A stretch of 64,000 nucleotides of DNA. Source: Aequorivita marisscotiae (GTDB lineage Bacteria > Bacteroidota > Bacteroidia > Flavobacteriales > Flavobacteriaceae). The position numbers and the translations under genes are program-made. How positions within the stretch are numbered: position 1 is the stretch's first letter; each line of letters begins with the position of its first letter. The notes beneath the pieces were generated by a model. That model saw only the letters and a list, made by a program, of their open reading frames with translations, was not told where the DNA came from and did no database searches. The stretch is taken from the NCBI RefSeq assembly GCF_029814825.1, contig NZ_CP122379.1, positions 2,892,501 to 2,956,500 on the forward strand, in the 5' to 3' direction. Positions 10,917 through 20,517 of this stretch are shown in pieces.

Positions 10917-11060
10917 AAGGCGTATATTTTAAATATAATGTTTGGTCTAAAGCTATTCAATTTTCTGCGATTTCGATATAAAAAATAGCGATGTAAATTT
11001 TACAAAAACACGAAATAATTTATTGTGATTTAAAATTTACGTATTCGGTCAGAAATAGTT

Positions 11061-11089
11061 TTGCTACTAACAAAAGTAACCTATTTTTG
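11061..11089 (+). promoter_or_regulatory. candidate promoter for the SAM hydroxide adenosyltransferase gene
   Basis: TTG (11061-11063), an 18-base spacer and TATTTTTG (11082-11089) fit the Bacteroidota consensus apart from a spacer one base short. It lies about 37 bp upstream of the ATG at 11126. Confidence 0.5.
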
Positions 11090-11125
11090 TGGGAACTCTT
11101 TTAAGAAAATATCAACAATCCATTT

Positions 11126-11965
11126 ATGGCTATAATTACACTTACTACTGACTTTGGAGAGAAGGATCACTTTGTTGGCGCGGTTAAGGGAGCTATTTAT
11201 TCAGAAATGGAAGATGCGAAAATTGTTGATATCTCGCATTATGTTTCGCCCTTCCACTTGCATGAGGCTGCTTATATAATCCAAAATGCCTATAAGAGTT
11301 TTCCACTTGGCAGCATCCATATTATTGGGGTAGATTCGGAATTAAATCCTGAAAATAAACACATTGCGGTGTATATGGACGGGCATTATTTTGTGTGTGC
11401 CGACAACGGAATTATCTCGATGCTTACCTCGGAGATGCGGCCCGAGAAAATTGTAGAAATAAATATTCACGATAGGATAATAAGCAATTTTCCGGTTTTA
11501 GACGTATTCGTAAAAGTTGCCGGACATATTGCCCGTGGGGGAACCCTGGATGTAATCGGGAAAAATATTACTGAAATAAAGGAACTCACAGGACTGCGCC
11601 CCGTAATAAGCAACCAAGACAGTGTAATTATTGGCAACGTAATTTACATTGACAACTATGGCAATGTGATTAGCAATATTTCCAGAAAGCTCTTTAAGGA
11701 AGTAGGACGCGGCAGACCGTTTATTATTAATGCACGAACAGCTAAATTTGATACAGTTTACGAGCGGTATAGCGATGCCATAAATTTTAACAATACTGCC
11801 GATAAACGGGAAGAAGACGGAAAGCGACTGGCACTTTGGAACTCATCTGAATTTTTGGAATTGGCAATTTACAAAAGCAATCCCACTTCGGTGGGGGGCG
11901 CTGCCAGCCTGTTTGGGTTGGAGTTTAGGGATACGGTTACGGTAAATTTTAATACTGAATTATAA
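11126..11965 (+). CDS. SAM hydrolase/SAM hydroxide adenosyltransferase (DUF62)
   Basis: A 279-residue member of the DUF62 family, relatives of fluorinase and chlorinase that use a water-derived hydroxide to split S-adenosylmethionine into adenosine and methionine. The N-terminal motif TLTTDFGEKDHFVGAVKG holds the family Asp. The mid-protein VDSELNP and ADNGIISML, and the C-terminal IDNYGNVISNIS (the NxN ligand motif), are all present. It is cytoplasmic, with no signal peptide. The ABM monooxygenase gene follows 131 bp downstream on the same strand. Confidence 0.93.
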   Translation: MAIITLTTDFGEKDHFVGAVKGAIYSEMEDAKIVDISHYVSPFHLHEAAYIIQNAYKSFPLGSIHIIGVDSELNPENKHIAVYMDGHYFVCADNGIISMLTSEMRPEKIVEINIHDRIISNFPVLDVFVKVAGHIARGGTLDVIGKNITEIKELTGLRPVISNQDSVIIGNVIYIDNYGNVISNISRKLFKEVGRGRPFIINARTAKFDTVYERYSDAINFNNTADKREEDGKRLALWNSSEFLELAIYKSNPTSVGGAASLFGLEFRDTVTVNFNTEL

Positions 11966-12096
11966 GGTAATGGGTTTATGGCTTCTGCATATTTATAAGC
12001 CATAGAACGATTGGAGACGAAGCGCGTTCAGAGAGAAACAATGCCTATAAAGAAAGCGAAAAAGATAGAATAGTTTAGCCAATTAAATATGGAATT

Positions 12097-12390
12097 ATGT
12101 TTACAAGAATTGTAAAAATGGAATTTGAAAAGGAAAACATCCCAGATTTTCTGGCTAATTTTGAAGTGGTAAAAGAGAAGATCCGCAGCTTTCCGGGGTG
12201 TTTGTTTTTGGAACTTTACCGCGATAAAAATGACGAAACAATCTTTTTCACCTATAGTCGTTGGCATAAGGAAGCAGCCTTGGAAAATTATAGAAACAGC
12301 CAACTGTTTAAAGAAGTTTGGAGTGTAACAAAACCGATGTTTCGCAAAAGAGCTGAAGCTTGGAGTGTAGATACGGTGGCTAGTTTGTAG
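12097..12390 (+). CDS. ABM-domain (antibiotic biosynthesis monooxygenase) family protein
   Basis: A 97-residue protein with the ferredoxin-like ABM fold pattern: MFTRIVKMEFEKENIPDFLANF, then FPGCLFLELYRDKNDETIFFTYSRWHKEAALENYRNS. The conserved W (near residue 58) and the closing helix are typical of small YgiN-like monooxygenases. The substrate cannot be told from sequence. The start is the ATG at 12097; upstream ATGs are out of frame. Its stop codon abuts the heptamer array exactly, so the array forms the 3' UTR. Confidence 0.85.
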   Translation: MFTRIVKMEFEKENIPDFLANFEVVKEKIRSFPGCLFLELYRDKNDETIFFTYSRWHKEAALENYRNSQLFKEVWSVTKPMFRKRAEAWSVDTVASL

Positions 12391-12509
12391 TTGACGGTTG
12401 ACGGTTGGCGGTTGGCGGTTGTCTGTTGTCTGTTGTCTGTTGTCTGTTGTCTGTTGTGGGTTGTCGGTTGTCGGTTGTGGGTTGGCTGTTGTGGGTTGTC
12501 TGTTGTGGG
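12391..12509. repeat. heptamer tandem array TTGnnnG (17 units)
   Basis: Seventeen contiguous 7-bp units begin directly after the stop codon of the ABM gene. The variants TTGACGG, TTGGCGG, TTGTCTG, TTGTGGG and TTGTCGG keep TTG and the last G constant while the middle three positions vary. No unit breaks the 7-bp phase. A 39-unit array of the same family is at 63711-63983. Confidence 0.95.
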
Positions 12510-12556
12510 TTAATTAATAAAAATACTTGGCGTCTTGGCGTCTTTGTGAGAGAAAA

Positions 12557-14953
12557 ATGTTTACAATAATAAAACGCGAAATAAACTCCTTTTTTTCCAG
12601 TACTGTTGGGTATTTGGTAATTGCCGTGTTTTTGGTTATAAACGGTTTGTTTTTGTGGGTTTTTAGCGGAAACTACAACGTGTTGGATTCTGGGTTTGCA
12701 GACCTTTCCCCCTATTTTCAACTTGCGCCGTGGGTACTGTTGTTTTTAATTCCCGCGGTATGTATGCGTGCCTTTAGCGACGAGATTAAGATGGGCACTT
12801 TAGAGCTATTGCTCACCAAACCCCTGCACTTAAAAGAAATAGTATTGGGGAAATATTTTGGCGCCGTTATATTAATTGTAATTGCACTTATTCCCACAGG
12901 TTTATATGTATTAACCATTTCAGAATTGGGGCTTCCGCGGGGCAATTGGGATCTTGGCAGCACATTGGGCTCATATATTGGGTTGTTGTTTTTGGTATTG
13001 GCCTATACATCAATTGGGGTGTTTGCATCTACACTTTCGCAAAACCAAATTGTAGCTTTTATCATTGCTGTTTTTCTGTGTTTTGTGCTGTATTACGGGT
13101 TTGAGGCTTTTGCATCTTCCTCGTTTACTATTTCGCAATTGGGCATGAAAGCACATTTTGACAGTGTAGCGCGTGGGGTTTTAGATACACGGGACCTTGT
13201 ATATTTTGCAGTACTATCTATACTGTTTATAGGTCTTACAGTATTTAAACTGGAAAAGAAATCACCTGCTTTATCAAAAAAACGAACCACCCATTATTTG
13301 CAGTTTGCAGTGGGTTTAATCTTATTGATCGGGCTCGGTAATTATATTTATAAGCGTTTCGATTTAACGCAGGACAAAAGGTTTACACTTTCTGAAGAAA
13401 CAAAGAACATTATTGCTTCCATAGATTCGCCAATTATAGTTGATGTGTTTTTGAAAGGTGATTTTCCGCCGGAATTTAAAAGACTTCAAGGGGAAACAGA
13501 ACAACTTTTAGCCGAGTTTTCGGCTTATAATTCGAATATAAAATTCGATTTTATAAATCCTACCGAAGAAGGGAACGATGCTTTTCTGGCGCAATTTGAA
13601 AAGTTTGGACTAACCCCTGCCCAGGTGTCGGTTACTGAAAAGGGGAAACAAAGTACCGAGTTGGTTTATCCGTGGGCATTGGCACATCACGATGGCCGCT
13701 CCGTAAAAATAGCCCTACTTAAAAACCAACTGGGGGCAAGCTCGGAGGAACGGGTAAATAGTTCGTTGCAAAACCTACAATACGCCTTTGCCGATGGATT
13801 TAAAAAATTAGCAAACGAGAAGTCGAAAAAAATAGCTGTTTTAAAGGGCAATGGCGAATACGACGATCGGTATATAGCGGACTTTTTTGCCACGCTGCGG
13901 GAGTATTATTTTATTGCACCTTTTACCTTGGATTCGGTTGCTTCCAATCCTGAAAAAACCTTAAAGGCATTACACAGCTTCGATTTAATTGTAGCCGCAC
14001 AGCCAACAGAAGCATTTAGCGATGCCGAAAAATACGTGTTGGATCAATATATAATGAAGGGTGGTAAATCGCTTTGGCTGATGGATGCCACACAGATGCA
14101 AACTGATTCTGCCACCGGAAAAACCTTTGCCTTTGGGAAGGATTTAAATCTGGGCGATTTCTTTTTTAAATACGGCATTCGAATCAACCCCAATTTGGTT
14201 AAGGATGTTTATTCGGCGCCAATAGTATTGGCCAGTGGCGATGAGCGGGAGGCACAATACAACCGCTACCCGTGGTTTTTTAATCCGTTGAGCAGCAGCG
14301 CGAACAACCATCCCATAGTAACAAATATTGAAGCGGTAAAGTTTAGTTATGCCAGTGGGATAGACACGCTTCCCAACAACATACAGAAAACGGTTTTGCT
14401 ATCTACTTCGCCTATATCGAAAAGTGTGGGACTCCCCTTCCCTATTGACTTTGATATGGAAATTCCGAAGAACTTGCAAGTGGTAAATGAGGGGCCTGCC
14501 CCTGGGGATTTTAGCGCAGGCGAAATACCGTTAGCAGTGTTATTGGAAGGCAATTTTACTTCGGTTTATAAAAATAGAGTTAAGCCCATAAGCTTAGAGA
14601 ACACTAAAAACGTAGACGAGGGGGTAGCTTCCAAAATGGTGGTAATTAGCGATGGCGACGTTATTAAAAACCAAATGCAGGGCAACAGACCGCTGGAACT
14701 AGGTTTTGATAAAATGACCAATCAATTCTACGGAAATAAGGAATTTCTGCTTAATACGGTTAATTATCTGCTTGACGACAGCGGACTTATAAACATTAGA
14801 ACGCGCCAAATTGCGGTGCCATTTCTGGATCCGCAAAAAACTGTAGCGCAGCGTACCAAGTGGCAAATGCTTAATATATTGCTACCGTTGGGATTACTAG
14901 CTATTTTTGGATTGGTTTTTACCAGCTACCGCAAACGAAAATACACCCGTTAA
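12557..14953 (+). CDS. gldFG: GldF-GldG fusion, gliding motility ABC-transporter permease and accessory subunit
   Basis: One uninterrupted frame of 798 residues holds two proteins that are usually separate. Residues 1 to about 240 are GldF: an ABC-2 type permease with about six helices, MFTIIKREINSFFSS start and MRAFSDEIKMGTLELLLTKP. After a short basic linker (KKSPALSKKRTT), residues about 245-798 are GldG: an N-terminal TM helix, YKRFDLTQDKRFTLSEET, a large periplasmic domain, and a C-terminal TM ending SYRKRKYTR. With GldA (not in this window) they form an ABC system implicated in gliding in Flavobacterium. I chose the ATG at 12557; an upstream in-frame TTG at 12527 would add ten residues read through a low-complexity leader. 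dnaN follows. Confidence 0.93.
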   Translation: MFTIIKREINSFFSSTVGYLVIAVFLVINGLFLWVFSGNYNVLDSGFADLSPYFQLAPWVLLFLIPAVCMRAFSDEIKMGTLELLLTKPLHLKEIVLGKYFGAVILIVIALIPTGLYVLTISELGLPRGNWDLGSTLGSYIGLLFLVLAYTSIGVFASTLSQNQIVAFIIAVFLCFVLYYGFEAFASSSFTISQLGMKAHFDSVARGVLDTRDLVYFAVLSILFIGLTVFKLEKKSPALSKKRTTHYLQFAVGLILLIGLGNYIYKRFDLTQDKRFTLSEETKNIIASIDSPIIVDVFLKGDFPPEFKRLQGETEQLLAEFSAYNSNIKFDFINPTEEGNDAFLAQFEKFGLTPAQVSVTEKGKQSTELVYPWALAHHDGRSVKIALLKNQLGASSEERVNSSLQNLQYAFADGFKKLANEKSKKIAVLKGNGEYDDRYIADFFATLREYYFIAPFTLDSVASNPEKTLKALHSFDLIVAAQPTEAFSDAEKYVLDQYIMKGGKSLWLMDATQMQTDSATGKTFAFGKDLNLGDFFFKYGIRINPNLVKDVYSAPIVLASGDEREAQYNRYPWFFNPLSSSANNHPIVTNIEAVKFSYASGIDTLPNNIQKTVLLSTSPISKSVGLPFPIDFDMEIPKNLQVVNEGPAPGDFSAGEIPLAVLLEGNFTSVYKNRVKPISLENTKNVDEGVASKMVVISDGDVIKNQMQGNRPLELGFDKMTNQFYGNKEFLLNTVNYLLDDSGLINIRTRQIAVPFLDPQKTVAQRTKWQMLNILLPLGLLAIFGLVFTSYRKRKYTR

Positions 14954-15163
14954 ATGTTGATAAGTTTGTTTTAACAAACACTTCAATTGAAATATATTTG
15001 TACTTCGGCGAAGTTTATATAAAGCAAGGTCGAAATGCGCAATACCCATAACGAATACATTAAATTACGATAAATTTGGGTAGGATTGCCTAGCTTTTAT
15101 TCCATTAAATTTAAAAGTTTTGGGGCGTATTTATTGAGAATTATTTCATAAAAAACACATAGA

Positions 15164-16282
15164 ATGAAATTTATTGTATCGAGTTCCTATTTATTAAAAC
15201 AACTACAAGTATTAGGCGGTATTATTAACAACAACAATACCCTGCCAATTTTAGATAATTTCTTGTTTAACCTAGACGGAAAATCGCTTACTGTTTCCGC
15301 TTCCGATTTGGAGACTACCATTTCTTCAAAATTAGAAGTAGAAAGTGCCGAAAAAGGAATGGTTTGTATTCCCGCACGGCTTTTATTGGAGACGTTGAAA
15401 ACCTTTCCCGAGCAGCCGCTAACCTTTACTATTGAAGACAATAACACTATTGAAATTAGCAGTAACCACGGTAAATATGCTCTGGCATATGCCGATGGGG
15501 AGGAATTTCCGAATGCAGTAGATTTAAAGGATCCTTCGGCTACAATTGTACAGGGCGACGTACTTGCTACCGCAATTAGCAAAACAATCTTTGCCTCTGG
15601 AAATGACGATTTACGACCTGTAATGAGCGGGGTTTTCTTTCAGTTTTCAACAGATAATTTGGTGTTTGTAGCTACCGATGCCCACAAGTTGGTTAAATAT
15701 ACCCGCGATGATATAAGCGCCTCCCAAACGGCAGAATTTATTATGCCGAAAAAACCACTTACCCTTTTAAAAAGCATACTTGCGGGAAGTGAAGAAGATG
15801 TTACCATTGAGTACAACGAGAGCAATGCGAAGTTTATTTTTGAAAACACCGAAATGGTGTGCCGCCTTATAGACGGTAAATATCCAAATTACGAAGCTGT
15901 TATTCCGAAGGAGAACCCGAACAAATTGGTTATAGACCGAAATCAGTTTTTAAATTCCGTGCGTAGGGTATCTATTTTCTCAAGTAAGACTACGCATCAA
16001 ATTAGGTTAAAGATTGCCGGTGCCGAACTGAATATTTCGGCAGAAGATATAGATTACAGCAATAAAGCCGAGGAACGATTAACCTGCGATTATCAGGGCG
16101 ATGATATGCAGATAGGCTTTAACAGCAGGTTTTTAACCGAGATGCTAAACAATCTTACCAGCGATGAAGTTTCTTTAGAGATGAGCCTTCCTAACCGCGC
16201 AGGGATACTTACTCCGGTAGATGGCCTGGATGAAGGCGAAACCGTTACCATGCTCGTTATGCCAGTGATGCTTAACAATTAG
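15164..16282 (+). CDS. dnaN: DNA polymerase III subunit beta (sliding clamp)
   Basis: A 372-residue clamp, the normal length, with the three-domain beta-clamp pattern. MKFIVSSSYLLKQLQVLGGIINNNNTLPILDNFL is at the N-terminus, DDLRPVMSGVFFQ at the second-domain start, and the C-terminal VMPVMLNN matches the clamp's last strand near the protein-binding pocket. It encircles DNA and tethers polymerase and repair partners. dnaA is not adjacent, as is usual in Bacteroidota where dnaN lies next to gld genes. A possible -7 box TATATTTG is at 14993-15000, without a good -33 TTG. Confidence 0.98.
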   Translation: MKFIVSSSYLLKQLQVLGGIINNNNTLPILDNFLFNLDGKSLTVSASDLETTISSKLEVESAEKGMVCIPARLLLETLKTFPEQPLTFTIEDNNTIEISSNHGKYALAYADGEEFPNAVDLKDPSATIVQGDVLATAISKTIFASGNDDLRPVMSGVFFQFSTDNLVFVATDAHKLVKYTRDDISASQTAEFIMPKKPLTLLKSILAGSEEDVTIEYNESNAKFIFENTEMVCRLIDGKYPNYEAVIPKENPNKLVIDRNQFLNSVRRVSIFSSKTTHQIRLKIAGAELNISAEDIDYSNKAEERLTCDYQGDDMQIGFNSRFLTEMLNNLTSDEVSLEMSLPNRAGILTPVDGLDEGETVTMLVMPVMLNN

Positions 16283-16385
16283 TAAGTAATTATAGAAGTT
16301 ATTTGTATAGAATACGGTTGTTATTAGCTATCAGTAATAGTAATACAGTTTCTTTTTAAACAAAAAGAACCGCAATTTTTCTACC

Positions 16386-16441
16386 ACTAGTTAACTATTG
16401 TGAATTTTAACATTTCATAATAGTTAACTAGTTTTTTTTTC
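16386..16441 (+). terminator. long palindromic terminator after dnaN
   Basis: The arms ACTAGTTAACTATT and AATAGTTAACTAGT are perfectly complementary over 14 bp, and the stem continues imperfectly through TGAA/TTCA around a small loop. It is followed directly by about ten T residues. This reads as a terminator between dnaN and the hydrolase gene; the symmetric GTTAAC core could also be a protein-binding operator. Confidence 0.7.
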
Positions 16442-16471
16442 TATTTTTAAACAATCAAAAACCTACATATT

Positions 16472-17287
16472 ATGTCCGACCAATTTAAAGATATTGACCA
16501 AGCGTTTAATATAAGTATTTTGGGAAAAGGTACTCAACCCATGGTATTCGCCCATGGTTACGGTTGCGACCAAAATATGTGGCGATTTGTTTACCCTTAC
16601 TTTCAAGAGAAGTATAAGGTTATTTTATTTGATTATATAGGTGCTGGAAATTCGGATATTTCGGCATATACCAATGAAAAGTACAATTCGCTGGAGAGTT
16701 ACGCCAACGACGTTCTTGCAATTTGCGAGCATTTAAAATTAAAAGATATAATATTTGTAGGGCATTCGGTTAGTGCAATGATTGGAATGTTAGCTTCGAT
16801 TAAGGCACCTTCCCTATTTTCAAAATTAATTTTAATAGGTCCGTCGCCCTGTTACATCAATAAAGAAAACTATATTGGCGGCTTCGATAAGGAATCTATC
16901 GATGAACTTTTAGAGGCTTTAGACAGTAACTATCTGGGGTGGTCGCAAAATATGGCACCCGTTATAATGGGCAACGAAGACAGACCCCAATTAGGGAAAG
17001 AATTAAGTAATAGTTTTTGTAATACCGACCCTGAAATCGCTAAAAATTTTGCCCGAGTTACTTTTCTATCAGACAATCGGGAGGATTTACAAAAAGTGTC
17101 GCATCCTTGCCTTATACTGCAGTGTTCGCAGGATGTAATTGCGCCTACTGAAGTTGGAAAATACGTGGCAAATACCGTTAAAGATGGCATCCTTAAAATT
17201 TTAAAAGCCACGGGGCACTGTCCTAATTTAAGCGCCCCCGAAGAAACCGCAGAAGCAATGATAAATTTTCTAGAAAATAATCCTTAG
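16472..17287 (+). CDS. RsbQ-like alpha/beta hydrolase
   Basis: A 271-residue cytoplasmic alpha/beta hydrolase of the RsbQ/KAI2-D14 type. It has an oxyanion segment FAHGYGCDQNMW, nucleophile elbow GHSVSAMIG (Ser near 98), an Asp in CSQDVIAPTEVG and His in ATGHCPNLSAPEE, a complete triad at the RsbQ spacing (RsbQ is 269 residues). RsbQ processes or senses a hydrophobic small molecule and hands the signal to a partner PAS domain. Here the next gene begins on the last base of this stop codon and encodes a PAS hybrid kinase, so the pair is a hydrolase-PAS sensing module with kinase output. The ligand is unknown. Confidence 0.93.
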   Translation: MSDQFKDIDQAFNISILGKGTQPMVFAHGYGCDQNMWRFVYPYFQEKYKVILFDYIGAGNSDISAYTNEKYNSLESYANDVLAICEHLKLKDIIFVGHSVSAMIGMLASIKAPSLFSKLILIGPSPCYINKENYIGGFDKESIDELLEALDSNYLGWSQNMAPVIMGNEDRPQLGKELSNSFCNTDPEIAKNFARVTFLSDNREDLQKVSHPCLILQCSQDVIAPTEVGKYVANTVKDGILKILKATGHCPNLSAPEETAEAMINFLENNP

Positions 17288-19299
17288 TGGACAAAAACTA
17301 TAATTCGTTAAAGCAAACAGATTCTATTCGTTTAAAGGCAGCTTTAGACTTATATGAAAATGCACCTTGCGGTTCAGTTGTATTTCGTAACGATGGGTTA
17401 ATTATTGCTATGAACAATACCCTGGCCCATTGGCTAGGTTTTAAAAAAGATGAAATTGTTAATGTTCGTACGCTTCCAAGTTTTTTTAAAGTAGGTGGAA
17501 AAATATATTTTGAAACACACTTTTTTCCCTTGATTAAAATGCAAGGCTTTATCCACGAAGTGTATTTTGATATGTTGCGGAAGGATAAAAGTAATTTTCA
17601 CGCTTTAATTAATGTAAGGGAAATACCTGCGAAAGAAAGTAATGAAGCTACATTTCAGGCGACTATTTTAGATGTTTCGGACCGCAGGGAGTACGAAAAG
17701 CAGCTATTGGAAGCAAAGCGAAAAGCCGAAGCCGACAGCAAAGCAAAAGCAGATTTTTTAGCTACGATAAGTCACGAAATTCGCACCCCATTAAATGCTA
17801 TCTTGGGTATTGGCAATCTACTTCACAATACTCCATTAAACGAAAACCAAAAGGAATACGCTCGACTTCTATTAGGCTCTTCAGAACATTTGCTCAGCCT
17901 TGTAAATAATTTATTGGATTTAAGTAAGATTGAAGCAAAGAAGCTAGAATTGGAATACGTTTCTTTTAACTTGAATGAACTCATTACCATTTTAAAACAA
18001 ATATATTCGGTAAAGGCTTCAGAAAAAGGGGTTGAATTGCGATTAGAATTATCAGAAGATGTTCCTCAAAATATAATTGGCGATCCCGTTAAATTAAATC
18101 AGATTCTTACCAACCTTATCGGGAATGCTATAAAATTCACCAAAAAGGGAGCTATTACAGTGGCTATAAGTGTAATTCAGAAAGTAAAAAAACAAGTTAC
18201 TTTAAAATTTGAAGTTACCGATACTGGCATTGGCATACCGGAAGAAAAACTTGAAACCATTTTCCAAGAATTCTCCCAGGCAAGTTACGACGTAAGTGTA
18301 GAATATGGCGGAACAGGCTTGGGACTTACCATTAGCAAAAAACTACTCGAACTTCAGGGCAGTCAGTTGCACGTTAGTAGTAAGCTCAATAAAGGATCAA
18401 CTTTTAGTTTTGAATTAAATTATAAGATTGATAAAAAGAAAGTCAATAAAACCGCACAACTTCTCAATAAAAAAGACGACGTAAGTTTTGACGATTATAA
18501 GGTTTTAATAGTTGACGATAACCATGTGAACATTTTTATTACGGCTCAATATCTGGATCAATGGCGTATTTCATATGTTACAGCTAAAAGTGGCACGGAG
18601 GCTTTATCTATTTTAAAGAAAGAAAGTGTAGATATTGTATTACTCGATTTACAAATGCCAAAAATGAACGGGTATCAAACTGCAGAAAAAATTAGAGCAT
18701 TAAAACTTTCTAAAAAGCCTGTAATTGTTGCATATTCGGCAACTACAAAAGGTGAAGTGCAAAACGAACTTATTAAAGCTGGTATAGACGACCACCTGCC
18801 GAAACCTTTTCAACCAACAGAACTTTTCGATCTTTTAAAGATGTATAAAACCTTAAAGCAAACAAAAGGGAAGAAAAAGCGAAAAAGTTTGATGAAGACT
18901 GCCACCTTATCTAAAAAGTATGCGAAAGAATTAAAGCCTGTGGATAACACTACAATTGAGGAAAGTTTTAGTTTGGAGCGATACCAGAAAATGGCTAATA
19001 ACAACCCGAAGTACCTAAGAAAGTTTATAAAAAGTTCGCTAAAAGCCATAAAGGATTATGAAGGTGAATTTAAAACCGCTTTAAAGAATAAAGATGTATC
19101 CGGATTAGAAAGTCTTATCCATCAATCTACAATGACATTGTATTACATAAAAGCCGAGAAATTAACTTCATTAATGAAGAAGTGTAAAGACTTAATTGCG
19201 ACCAATGATAGCGACACGAATTTAAAATTGGCTATTGACGATTGCAAAAAAGAGTTTGCAATCATATTTGAGGGTTTAAAAAAGGCTAAAAACAAATAG
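17287..19299 (+). CDS. PAS hybrid histidine kinase with receiver and Hpt-like domain
   Basis: A 670-residue soluble hybrid kinase starting with GTG that overlaps the hydrolase stop by one base. Domains in order: PAS (about 13-130), DHp with DFLATISHEIRTPLNAI (His near 163), HATPase with NLIGNAIKF, DTGIGIPEEKL and GGTGLGLTISKKL (about 265-385), receiver KVLIVDDNH with VLLDLQMPKMNG phospho-Asp near 454 (404-525), and a C-terminal helical Hpt-like region (about 570-670). In that region LIHQSTM holds a His where Hpt has HxLKG, but the Lys and Gly are missing. No membrane helix is visible, so the PAS probably reads the cytoplasmic hydrolase product. The output regulator is not encoded here. Confidence 0.94.
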   Translation: MDKNYNSLKQTDSIRLKAALDLYENAPCGSVVFRNDGLIIAMNNTLAHWLGFKKDEIVNVRTLPSFFKVGGKIYFETHFFPLIKMQGFIHEVYFDMLRKDKSNFHALINVREIPAKESNEATFQATILDVSDRREYEKQLLEAKRKAEADSKAKADFLATISHEIRTPLNAILGIGNLLHNTPLNENQKEYARLLLGSSEHLLSLVNNLLDLSKIEAKKLELEYVSFNLNELITILKQIYSVKASEKGVELRLELSEDVPQNIIGDPVKLNQILTNLIGNAIKFTKKGAITVAISVIQKVKKQVTLKFEVTDTGIGIPEEKLETIFQEFSQASYDVSVEYGGTGLGLTISKKLLELQGSQLHVSSKLNKGSTFSFELNYKIDKKKVNKTAQLLNKKDDVSFDDYKVLIVDDNHVNIFITAQYLDQWRISYVTAKSGTEALSILKKESVDIVLLDLQMPKMNGYQTAEKIRALKLSKKPVIVAYSATTKGEVQNELIKAGIDDHLPKPFQPTELFDLLKMYKTLKQTKGKKKRKSLMKTATLSKKYAKELKPVDNTTIEESFSLERYQKMANNNPKYLRKFIKSSLKAIKDYEGEFKTALKNKDVSGLESLIHQSTMTLYYIKAEKLTSLMKKCKDLIATNDSDTNLKLAIDDCKKEFAIIFEGLKKAKNK

Positions 19300-19473
19300 T
19301 CTCTTTTGTATATTTCACTAATATATTTCAGCACCTATCTCTTACTATAGCGGGCCACTTCTTCCTTTTTTCACTTTATTCTATTAAAATTATGTAAGAA
19401 GAAGAGTTTTCGTGATGACATTTTTGGTTTACTCCGATTGTATAGGAGAAGTACTAACTAAAATTGACAAATT

Positions 19474-20517
19474 ATGAGAACATTGTACACCTTTATTGCT
19501 GTTTTATTTTTAAACATTTTAATCTGCCCCGCCCAAGTAACCGATGTGGTAACCGGAATTAACGACCCTTCACGATTACTTCTTGACGGCAATACACTGT
19601 ATTATTGCACAGGATCGGAAATTTTTAAGATAGATGTAACGGAGAACTCTCCAACACCTATTTCGGTATTAAGTGGTTTAAATGGTGTGGTAGGAATGAC
19701 TGTTGATGGCAATACCCTATATTTTTCTGAATTTAATGCGGGATCAATTTCAAAGATAGACCTCACCGATCCCAACCCAACGAAAGAAACCGTTATTGAT
19801 GGGCTTAATACCCCTGCTACGATTTATCTTTCTGGAACTACTATGTATTATTCAGATGCCAATGACAATGTGGTCAATAAATTTGATGTAACCGACCCCA
19901 ACCCCACCACGGTTTTGGTTGCTACCAGCAATGTAAATTTTAGTCCCACTGGTTTGGCACTACAGGGAGATATACTGTATATGGGACAAGGACAGGCCAA
20001 TCGGGTTTCAAAAGTGGATGTTACAAGTGGGGTAACCCAACCGGTAGATGTGGTAACCGGAGTTCAAAGACCGCTGGGGATACGTATTGTGGGAAACAAT
20101 TTATTTATGGCAGAATATATTGGGAATAAGGTATCTATAAAAAATCTTACCGCTGGTTCAGGTACGGCGGAGGATGTTGTAACAGGCATAGACAAACCCA
20201 CCGATATAGAAATTTGGGGGAATACGCTTTTTATTATGGAAAGGGGAGCCAATAGAATAGTAAAAATGGAGTTGCAATTGGGCGTAACGGAGTTTAATGC
20301 AAACCGTATTACCCTGTTTCCAAATCCGACGTCGGCGTTTATTGAAATCTCCAATCTACGGGAAACGACAAATTATATTATTTATGCCATTGATGGATCG
20401 CAAGTAGGTACAGGTACAATTAATCCGAAGGAAAAAATAGATGTTTCGAACCTATCGAGCGGTAGCTATTTCTTGAGAACTGAGCACGGAGCTATGGCTA
20501 AGTTTATAAAAAAATAG
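19474..20517 (+). CDS. secreted beta-propeller protein with T9SS type A sorting domain
   Basis: A 347-residue protein with signal peptide MRTLYTFIAVLFLNILICPAQ and then six or so repeated blades of the form G(L/I)..P..(I/L)...G..LY(Y/F)......I.K.D, an NHL/YWTD-like propeller (about 22-270). The C-terminal 70 residues (VTEFNANRITLFPNPTSAFIEI ... LSSGSYFLRTEHG..AKFIKK) are a type IX secretion sorting domain, directing export through the outer membrane and anchoring or release. It has no enzymatic motif; a binding role is likely. A single diverged repeat half-unit begins at its stop codon. Confidence 0.9.
   Translation: MRTLYTFIAVLFLNILICPAQVTDVVTGINDPSRLLLDGNTLYYCTGSEIFKIDVTENSPTPISVLSGLNGVVGMTVDGNTLYFSEFNAGSISKIDLTDPNPTKETVIDGLNTPATIYLSGTTMYYSDANDNVVNKFDVTDPNPTTVLVATSNVNFSPTGLALQGDILYMGQGQANRVSKVDVTSGVTQPVDVVTGVQRPLGIRIVGNNLFMAEYIGNKVSIKNLTAGSGTAEDVVTGIDKPTDIEIWGNTLFIMERGANRIVKMELQLGVTEFNANRITLFPNPTSAFIEISNLRETTNYIIYAIDGSQVGTGTINPKEKIDVSNLSSGSYFLRTEHGAMAKFIKK

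Noticed and set aside
12380..12721. Minus-strand frame across the first heptamer array and the gldF start
   Set aside because: Shadow of the repeat and of gldFG.
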